This document shows, piece by piece, positions 1 through 5,197 of a stretch of DNA of 7,430 nt (positions are counted from its first letter, which is position 1; every line of letters begins with the position of its first letter). The position numbers were made by a program, and so were the translations under genes. Under the pieces are notes generated by a model, which saw nothing but the letters and a program-made list of their open reading frames with translations, was not told the DNA's origin and ran no database searches. The stretch comes from an uncultured Spongiibacteraceae bacterium (GTDB taxonomy: Bacteria > Pseudomonadota > Gammaproteobacteria > Pseudomonadales > Dasaniaceae): the NCBI GenBank assembly GCA_937969395.1, contig CALBVI010000026.1, positions 1 through 7,430 on the forward strand, written 5' to 3'.

Positions 1-1356
1 TTCCCTGGCTTAAGTAGTAAAGGCTTAAAAACGTTCACAACGGACTGGCGAAAAAAGTTCACGATCGATATGAAGTCCCGCCGCAAGTGGATTGACGCGT
101 CAGGCAAAAATACATTCCTTGATCTGCTTCGGGTTGATCTGCTTACTTCCATCGTTCGAGGCGAGTCATTCGTTAAGTTCAACGATATAGCGGAACCGCG
201 GGGCTCACTAGGCTTTAACATGGCCGTTATTGAGCCGGAGCGTGTCGCTACGCCTGAAAGATTCAAAGATGACGCAACCGTCAAGGATGGTATTAGAACC
301 TCGACATCGGGCTATCAGCAGGGATACTACATACACAAATTCCATATAAGCCAGAAACAGGATAATCCGTTCGTGCTTGTTCCTGCAGTGAACGAGTTTG
401 GAAAAGTTCAAGTTGTGCACAACATGATTCAATGGACGCCAGAGCTAACACGCGGCATGAGTCAGCTGGTCGCTAACCTGGTGGATATCAAAAAGAAGGG
501 CATCATGAAGGATGCAGCCCTTGAAGACATGATCGCCAAGGCTCAGATCGCGCTTGTGATCCGATCAAATAAGTCTGATATCGCTGAAATGTTCGACATG
601 ACAGAGGTTGACGCCGGCGAAATGCAGTCGCAGGTGAGTCAGTACATGGACGAATGCTTCGACCATCACAGCGACCTAGGTCAAATGAAGCATGGCGATA
701 AGCCAATATTAAGATTGTTTGATGGTGAGACTTTGGACGGTTTCTCTCCTGCGAATTCGGCAGGCACGTTTAAAGACTTTTGCGATTACTTAAACGCTGA
801 ACAGGCCCGGCCGTATGGGTTATCAGCCGAGATGGCAACCCAGCGCTGGAACGATACAAACTTCTCAGGCGCTAGGGCGGGAATGATTTCCGTTAAACGT
901 AACACCGCAGTACAGCGACAGCGCGTTCCAGAAAATACATCTCAGTGTGTATGGGAGCGATGGTTGGCCGATGCGTTCCTTCGCGGAAAGATCGAAATGC
1001 CGGGTATACCGGATCCGCTAAAGGCTCATGTATTTTTCATGGAAAACGTCGACGCCATTGGTTGCGCAACATGGACGGGTGGCGCCTGGGAAGAAATCGA
1101 CCCGGTTAAGACAGCCGCGACTTACAACCTGCACAAATCCATAGGTATAGCCACATACACCAGAGCAGCCAATGAGCTGGTAAACACAGAGTTCGAAGAC
1201 CTGCTAGATGAGAAGTTTTACGAGCTTGAATGCATTAACGAAAGGCTAGAGGCCGGCGGCTATCCAAAGATAGCGGATCCGGTCAAATTCCTATTTCCAG
1301 ACAACGATCTTGTGACCGATTTAATGATGAAAGAAGGATTTAATTCCAATGAATAG
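1..1356 (+). CDS. Phage portal protein, lambda gpB family (5' end outside the window)
   Basis: The portal forms the dodecameric ring at one capsid vertex through which DNA is packaged and to which the tail joins. The reading frame is open to base 1, with 23 residues before the ATG at 70, so that ATG is internal and the true start is off the left edge. Numbering from the Met at 70, lambda-type portal landmarks appear in order: WIDASGK (7-13) then GES (31-33); TRGMSQL (127-133), followed by a helical stretch ending near 166; TNFSGARAG (263-271), matching the family's NYSSAR-type signature; and EIDPVK (342-347), matching the iDP.K element. About 451 residues are visible against 533 in lambda gpB, so the missing part is the N-terminal segment. 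There are five cysteines. The stop overlaps the next gene by 8 bases. The family call is from recognised motifs, not a search. Confidence 0.93.
   Translation, partial: FPGLSSKGLKTFTTDWRKKFTIDMKSRRKWIDASGKNTFLDLLRVDLLTSIVRGESFVKFNDIAEPRGSLGFNMAVIEPERVATPERFKDDATVKDGIRTSTSGYQQGYYIHKFHISQKQDNPFVLVPAVNEFGKVQVVHNMIQWTPELTRGMSQLVANLVDIKKKGIMKDAALEDMIAKAQIALVIRSNKSDIAEMFDMTEVDAGEMQSQVSQYMDECFDHHSDLGQMKHGDKPILRLFDGETLDGFSPANSAGTFKDFCDYLNAEQARPYGLSAEMATQRWNDTNFSGARAGMISVKRNTAVQRQRVPENTSQCVWERWLADAFLRGKIEMPGIPDPLKAHVFFMENVDAIGCATWTGGAWEEIDPVKTAATYNLHKSIGIATYTRAANELVNTEFEDLLDEKFYELECINERLEAGGYPKIADPVKFLFPDNDLVTDLMMKEGFNSNE
1331..1338 (+). promoter_or_regulatory. Ribosome binding site for the prohead protease gene
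   Basis: The purine-rich AAGAAGGA ends 10 bases before the ATG at 1349. It lies inside the end of the portal gene and supports that start, so the protease is translated in an 8-base overlap with the portal. Confidence 0.6.
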
Positions 1357-2542
1357 AAACGGTATATGGCTTATTGATGAGGACGAGATAACCAGCTTGT
1401 TTTCAGAATATGATCAGGCTATGAGTCGAAATGACGATAGCGTTCGTTCTGTTCCGGAAGTTGTGCAGGAATACGACGGCTTTAACGTTATGCGTATACA
1501 CGGCGCTCTGATGGCTAGGTCAAACCGGTTTACTGATTACTTCGGTATGAGTACGACCGACAATTTGATGAAAACGTTCGACGAGCTTTTGGCTCAGGAT
1601 GATAAGCCGATTTTGTTAGATATTGACGGACCAGGCGCAGAAGCGAAGCTGATATTTGAATTCGCAGATATGATTTACAGCGCGGGTGATCGGGTTACCT
1701 CCTACACAAGTGGGACCGCTGCTTCAGGCCATATGGTTCTATATCAAGCTGCTCAAGGCGGAAGGTATGCGCACGAATCTGCTTTGATCGGATCGGTGGG
1801 CGTGCTCGGTTATTACATGCGCGATAAAGACGACTACGGGATTGTTACTTCCAAAAATGCTGACAATAAATACCCAAGTAAGAAGTCGGTCAAGAAGCGA
1901 ATCGACGGCATAGAAGCACTATTTACTGAAAGGCTATCACTTTATACGGGTAAGAGTATCGATGACGTTGTCAAGTCTGGTGATAACGGTGCATTGTTCA
2001 CGGGCAAGGTTGCGCTGGACGAAGATTTCGTCGATGTGCTTACCGATTACCAAACAATGCTGGGTCAAATAATGGCGAAAGATAAAGTTGAAAACGCTGG
2101 CGAGAATAACGATTCCGTCACCGAAGCAGTAAGCGCGGCAGTCTCTGCCCGTGATGCTCGCTGGGAAAAGCTAATGGCTCACCCTAAAGCCGCTGCAAAC
2201 ATGAGCGCGGTCTCGCATTACGCAAAGCTTCCTATCAGCGATGAAGATGCTGTTAAGTCTCTGGACCTAATTCCTGAAGCTCAAGTTAAGGATGCTCCAG
2301 CCGGTGACGACAAGCCAGATGATTCAACATCTGAGAAGGTCAGCACCGAAGACATGACCAAGGCTGCGACAGAAGCTGCAGTTGCCGCGGTTAGCAAATT
2401 ATACGCGGGTGCAAACCCTACCATCCCACACGGTGACGGCGACGAGCCTGAAGGTGGCGGTGATGACGATGAAACAAAAGAGCCTACAGATGATGAGCGC
2501 GCAGAGAAAGCCGCAGAGCGTCGTTACGGGAAAAACAAATGA
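1349..2542 (+). CDS. Prohead protease, S49 (lambda gpC-like) with scaffold-like C-terminal tail
   Basis: Proteins of this family form the head maturation protease, which sits inside the procapsid and degrades scaffold and itself. Residues 40-235 look like the ClpP-type S49 fold: a beta-strand lead-in around 45-56, ILLDIDGPG (88-96) where the family usually has SPGG, TAASGHM (123-129) with the likely nucleophile Ser126, SALIGSVGVLG (144-154), and a likely general-base Lys174 48 residues on, close to the Ser166/Lys218 spacing of lambda gpC. GALFTGKVALDEDFVDVL (214-231) closes the domain. From about 240 the protein changes to a charged, alanine-rich, probably helical then disordered region. It has a strongly acidic segment (363-384) and a basic end (RRYGKNK), as in scaffolding proteins. 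There are no cysteines in 397 residues, unlike the genes that follow. It overlaps the next gene by ATGA. Lambda gpC is 439 residues. Confidence 0.9.
   Translation: MNRNGIWLIDEDEITSLFSEYDQAMSRNDDSVRSVPEVVQEYDGFNVMRIHGALMARSNRFTDYFGMSTTDNLMKTFDELLAQDDKPILLDIDGPGAEAKLIFEFADMIYSAGDRVTSYTSGTAASGHMVLYQAAQGGRYAHESALIGSVGVLGYYMRDKDDYGIVTSKNADNKYPSKKSVKKRIDGIEALFTERLSLYTGKSIDDVVKSGDNGALFTGKVALDEDFVDVLTDYQTMLGQIMAKDKVENAGENNDSVTEAVSAAVSARDARWEKLMAHPKAAANMSAVSHYAKLPISDEDAVKSLDLIPEAQVKDAPAGDDKPDDSTSEKVSTEDMTKAATEAAVAAVSKLYAGANPTIPHGDGDEPEGGGDDDETKEPTDDERAEKAAERRYGKNK
2072..2542 (+). CDS. Possible nested scaffold protein (lambda Nu3-like, in frame)
   Basis: In lambda the scaffold Nu3 is made from an in-frame start inside gene C. 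Here Met242 of the protease lies just after the end of the catalytic domain and would give a 156-residue, acidic, alanine-rich protein with a basic C-terminus, the usual make-up of a scaffold. No good Shine-Dalgarno site precedes it. Met276 (base 2174), with GGGA seven bases upstream, and Met285 are alternative starts. The scaffold could also work only as the tail of the full-length protease. The composition is seen; the separate product is inferred. Confidence 0.3.
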   Translation: MAKDKVENAGENNDSVTEAVSAAVSARDARWEKLMAHPKAAANMSAVSHYAKLPISDEDAVKSLDLIPEAQVKDAPAGDDKPDDSTSEKVSTEDMTKAATEAAVAAVSKLYAGANPTIPHGDGDEPEGGGDDDETKEPTDDERAEKAAERRYGKNK

Positions 2543-2988
2543 GCTGCAAAGTAGAAATAAACGAACGCAAGACAGTTATTGCGCCGAAGGGTTGTGTCGT
2601 TTGCCGTGAAAGCGGAAAGACTCAACGCTTGGTCATTTTGACTAATGGCAGAGAATATCAAAAATGCCAGCCAGTCGTTTTGTCTCCAGAGCAGCCAGAA
2701 ACCGGGTGTTGTGTAGTCCAGCCTATGACTGCTCCAGGTCAAACCATTTACGGTGTAATCACTTGCTACCAAAATTTGACAGACGCGCCTGAGGGCGAAG
2801 TCTGCAAAACAAATGTATTGCGTTGTGCAACGTTCGACATGAAGTCAATGTGCTGGCCTGATTCTTTTAAAGAAGAAGATCTAGAGCGTATCGCATGCAC
2901 GCACGACAAGCCTTGCTTTGTAAATCGTGAAGGTTGTCTCGAAAAGCCAGATTGGGTATCCGGCCAACCTGTACAGGAAAAAATTTAA
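2539..2988 (+). CDS. Cysteine-rich protein in the position of the capsid decoration protein
   Basis: I do not recognise this 149-residue protein with certainty. It starts at an ATGA overlap with the protease gene and ends 3 bases before the coat gene start, which is where lambda encodes its decoration protein gpD (110 residues). The middle, about 62-118, has a pattern reminiscent of gpD-type proteins: an APGQTIYGVI segment, then strands around 87-103, then a W-P turn (106-107) and a short DLERI helix. That resemblance is by eye and weak. It has 13 cysteines (3, 19, 22, 43, 57, 58, 76, 89, 96, 105, 120, 126, 133), including CVVC (19-22) and a CC pair. No signal peptide or membrane segment is seen. 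A capsid surface protein fits best; a small zinc-binding assembly factor is the alternative. Confidence 0.85.
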   Translation: MSCKVEINERKTVIAPKGCVVCRESGKTQRLVILTNGREYQKCQPVVLSPEQPETGCCVVQPMTAPGQTIYGVITCYQNLTDAPEGEVCKTNVLRCATFDMKSMCWPDSFKEEDLERIACTHDKPCFVNREGCLEKPDWVSGQPVQEKI

Positions 2989-2991
2989 GAT

Positions 2992-4146
2992 ATGGCTATC
3001 GAATCAGCAATAAAAGAATGCGTTGACGGTCTGACTCCTCGTTACTTTGACGGTGTTCGTGATAAGCGTCGACAGAAGTATCCTAAGTTTTTCCGTGACG
3101 TTATCTTCAAAGAAGCCGATAGGCTGACGTCTAAGTCGAAGGCATACTGGCGCGAACTGACAAAAGATACGCCGCAGTTTGTTCCGCCTGTAGTTTGCGC
3201 ATGTGATGATTTCACTTACGTAAACACGTCGGATCAGTGGGTGGAAAAGGACATCACATTCCCATATATGCAACTTGGCGCATCAATCGATTGTGATTAC
3301 ATTTTCACTGTCCGAGCTGAAGAAAGCGAAGACGGCGATCGGGAGCTTGGGGATGCTATCGAAGATAGCTTTCTAGAAGAGCAAGAGATTGTAGACGATG
3401 CCTTTGACATTCGCGAAGATCTATGGGCTGCAGAGTTGGCTCTTACTGGTCGAGCTAAGATTGAAGGTAAAGGTTTTAAGCCTTATTACATCGAATTCAA
3501 ACGATCTAAAGAACTAGAAGAAACCCTTAAGGGTGATCAGATCTGGGGTAAAGACAGTTGCGCGAATCCTTTCGCACATTTGGATATGATGAACAACCGA
3601 ATGTTTTGTAAAGGTTTGGGTAATACGGTTACTGACATCATTATGTCGCAAAACACGTGTGACAAAATGATGGCTTCTCCGCTTCTACAGGAATGCATGA
3701 AAGGGTTTAACCCTCGCATGTTCTTACCTTCAGTTATGGGAAGCTCTGAAATCAGCCTAGAAATGAAAGCACCTTTTCAGGGTGCGAAGCTTGCGTTTGT
3801 TATGCGCGGCGATAACGGCGTAAACGTCAATATATGGTGTGTGCGTGCGTTCTACGATTTCAAAGATCCATCGACTGGTCAGCTTGTTAAGTGCGATCTA
3901 ATCAAAGACGGTAAAGTCTGGGGTTATGATTTAAGCGGCGGTCCTACTTCATACCGTGCTGGCTACATTTATGGCGGCATTAAGAACATGCACGCTGGCC
4001 GTGATCGTAAGCGTCGGCGCTTTGCGCGGGCTTATATTCCAGAAAACGGGAAATCAATGAAGTACACGTCAGAATCTGCAGCGTTGCCTATTATTCGCTG
4101 TCCTGACGCTAGCTTCTGCTTAACTGTTTGCCCAGAGGGTAAGTAA
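2992..4146 (+). CDS. Major capsid protein, lambda gpE family
   Basis: This is the HK97-fold coat subunit that builds the icosahedral shell. Family-like features of the gpE type are seen in order: a segment running from DLWAAELALTGR (143-154) through a basic 'YIEFKRS' strand to IWGKDSCANPFAHLDMM (184-200), matching the W..adP..dl element; a conserved helix around KMMASPLLQECM (225-236); and a C-terminal part with WGYDLSGGPTSYRAGYIYGG (310-329), SAALPII (362-368) and CPDASFCLTV (370-379), matching the s..lP....P.A....V ending. At 384 residues it is longer than lambda gpE (341). It has a very acidic stretch at 109-143 and 13 cysteines (10, 69, 71, 101, 190, 206, 223, 235, 283, 301, 370, 376, 380), which is many for a coat protein. 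The start has an AGGAAA-like site about 11 bases upstream, and the stop abuts the next ATG. Confidence 0.9.
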   Translation: MAIESAIKECVDGLTPRYFDGVRDKRRQKYPKFFRDVIFKEADRLTSKSKAYWRELTKDTPQFVPPVVCACDDFTYVNTSDQWVEKDITFPYMQLGASIDCDYIFTVRAEESEDGDRELGDAIEDSFLEEQEIVDDAFDIREDLWAAELALTGRAKIEGKGFKPYYIEFKRSKELEETLKGDQIWGKDSCANPFAHLDMMNNRMFCKGLGNTVTDIIMSQNTCDKMMASPLLQECMKGFNPRMFLPSVMGSSEISLEMKAPFQGAKLAFVMRGDNGVNVNIWCVRAFYDFKDPSTGQLVKCDLIKDGKVWGYDLSGGPTSYRAGYIYGGIKNMHAGRDRKRRRFARAYIPENGKSMKYTSESAALPIIRCPDASFCLTVCPEGK

Positions 4147-4668
4147 ATGGGACATCCTAGCGATCGTATATTCACGGTTCCAGAAGGCGCCACTCATTCG
4201 TATTACAACCATTCAAAAGCAAAGTGTGTGGTTGCAACTGCGGGCGATGAAGTTCGTATGTCTGCAGAAGCGTTCGCGGCGTGCATGGGTGTTTCTGAAA
4301 AGGCCAAAGACCTTGTTAAAAAGGGTCATCCAAAGTTTGAAGGAATGAAGGGCGGAGTGCCTGCTTTCCCGTCAAATACTTACACTATCGAGCCGGGAGA
4401 ACATATTTGTATTGTTCTGGCTGATCTTGGTGATTGCCCACCAGAGCTTCTGAACCTTAACTGGTGCTCCGGTTGTTTGCGTACCTCTGTTGACACGTTG
4501 TTACCACCAGAGACGCTTACCGCTACTGAGAACCTTAACGGCGCTGCGATCAATGAGCAGTTCCCGTTTGTGGGTGAAGATCCAGTGACGTGTGTGCGTC
4601 CTGAAAAGTTCTACATCTACAACACAAATTCCGCACCACAAACTGTGTCGGTAACGCCGCACAGCTAA
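4147..4668 (+). CDS. Unrecognised 173-residue protein with a WCSGC motif, after the coat gene
   Basis: I do not recognise this family. The ATG directly follows the coat stop (TAAATG), with GAGGG at 4135-4139 as the ribosome site seven bases upstream, so the two are probably co-translated. The sequence looks mostly beta: strands around 7-31, a short helix near 40-59, a proline/glycine-rich turn (64-78), then TIEPGEHICIVLADLG (80-95) and a NWCSGC segment (105-110), and a final beta stretch with FYIYNTNS (155-162). There are seven cysteines (27, 46, 88, 97, 107, 110, 149). Lambda has head-tail assembly gene FI here, but I see no likeness to it. With its cysteine content and place, a minor capsid or capsid-surface protein is plausible but unproven. 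Confidence 0.85.
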   Translation: MGHPSDRIFTVPEGATHSYYNHSKAKCVVATAGDEVRMSAEAFAACMGVSEKAKDLVKKGHPKFEGMKGGVPAFPSNTYTIEPGEHICIVLADLGDCPPELLNLNWCSGCLRTSVDTLLPPETLTATENLNGAAINEQFPFVGEDPVTCVRPEKFYIYNTNSAPQTVSVTPHS

Positions 4669-4680
4669 ACAAAATTACAA

Positions 4681-4685
4681 AAGGT
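4681..4685 (+). promoter_or_regulatory. Ribosome binding site in the only sizeable intergenic gap
   Basis: AAGGT ends 7 bases before the ATG at 4693. The 24-base gap 4669-4692 is the largest in the window and otherwise only A/C-rich; no promoter or terminator hairpin is seen in it. Confidence 0.5.
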
Positions 4686-4692
4686 CCAAACC

Positions 4693-5196
4693 ATGGGTTT
4701 ACATAACAGACTGTTTGGTAACCCTGGCGGTCCCGGTGGTTACCTAGCGCAGAAGCTAGAAGTACATCAAGATCAAACCTCTAAAGATCTTATTTATTCA
4801 TTGCGAAAGATTGACGGTGTTCTTCACTGGAATGACGCGTCAGGAAAAGAGCATAGTTGCGACGTCGGCGACGAAAAACAAACCATTTTCAAATCTGGCG
4901 ACCGTCTGCCGGTTGATCTGGAAGGCCTTGTTTGCCTTATTACTAATACCGGTGAAGTCATCCAACTAGGCGCTGGGTCGATTATTCCTGAAGATGTGCA
5001 AAGTTCAGTTGTGTATGACCATAAAAACGACTGTGCGGAAATAATCAATAAGAAGCCAATCATTTCTCAGGCTTCAGAACCAACAGAACTTCAAATCAAA
5101 GCCGGTATTTGTATCTGGAACAATACAACTGATGGCTGCCTTTACACACTAGACAATAACGGCTGTTTTGTATCAGCCGATCAAGCGAGCGTATAA
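4693..5196 (+). CDS. Small fibre-like protein, paralogue of the N-terminal module of the next gene
   Basis: This 167-residue protein has no recognised family, but its residues 66-162 align with residues 51-154 of the downstream fibre-like protein. Shared positions include GD.LPV, EVI.LGAG, P.DV..SV, EP...Q...G.C.W and DGCLY.L. An upstream piece (DGVLHWNDASG, 41-51) may also match NGVEYTASG there. The protein ends exactly where the larger one enters its tandem repeats, so it amounts to the N-terminal module alone. The N-terminus has a glycine/proline turn (NPGGPGG, 10-16), too short to be collagen-like. There are six cysteines (56, 81, 114, 140, 149, 158), two of which (140, 149) are conserved in the paralogue. 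The stop lies 1 base before the next ATG. Likely role: a structural partner, base or competitor of the fibre; this is inference. Confidence 0.87.
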   Translation: MGLHNRLFGNPGGPGGYLAQKLEVHQDQTSKDLIYSLRKIDGVLHWNDASGKEHSCDVGDEKQTIFKSGDRLPVDLEGLVCLITNTGEVIQLGAGSIIPEDVQSSVVYDHKNDCAEIINKKPIISQASEPTELQIKAGICIWNNTTDGCLYTLDNNGCFVSADQASV

Positions 5197-5197
5197 C

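Noticed and set aside
88..109. Near-identical DNA and peptide (WxDASGK) in the portal and in the 167-residue protein at 4828-4849
   Set aside because: The exact match is only 11 bases (gacgcgtcagg) and the surrounding sequences are unrelated; in the portal this segment is a family motif. Coincidence is likeliest.
2527..2542. Possible -1 frameshift site (GGGAAAAAC) joining the protease to the cysteine-rich protein
   Set aside because: The downstream gene is in the -1 frame, but only five A's are present and they are not in the slippery register. No following hairpin was seen, and the ATGA overlap explains expression of the second gene.
3004..3273. Minus-strand open frames opposite the coat, portal and fibre genes
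   Set aside because: They are fully antisense to well-supported genes, lack ribosome sites and show no recognisable protein features.
4720..4743. Collagen-like Gly-Pro repeat in the 167-residue protein
   Set aside because: It is only a single NPGGPGG turn, with no run of G-x-y triplets.
5168..5197. TTG start extending the fibre-like protein by 10 residues into the preceding gene
   Set aside because: There is no ribosome site before it, it is a rare start codon, and the ATG at 5198 sits one base after the previous stop, matching the tight junctions elsewhere.
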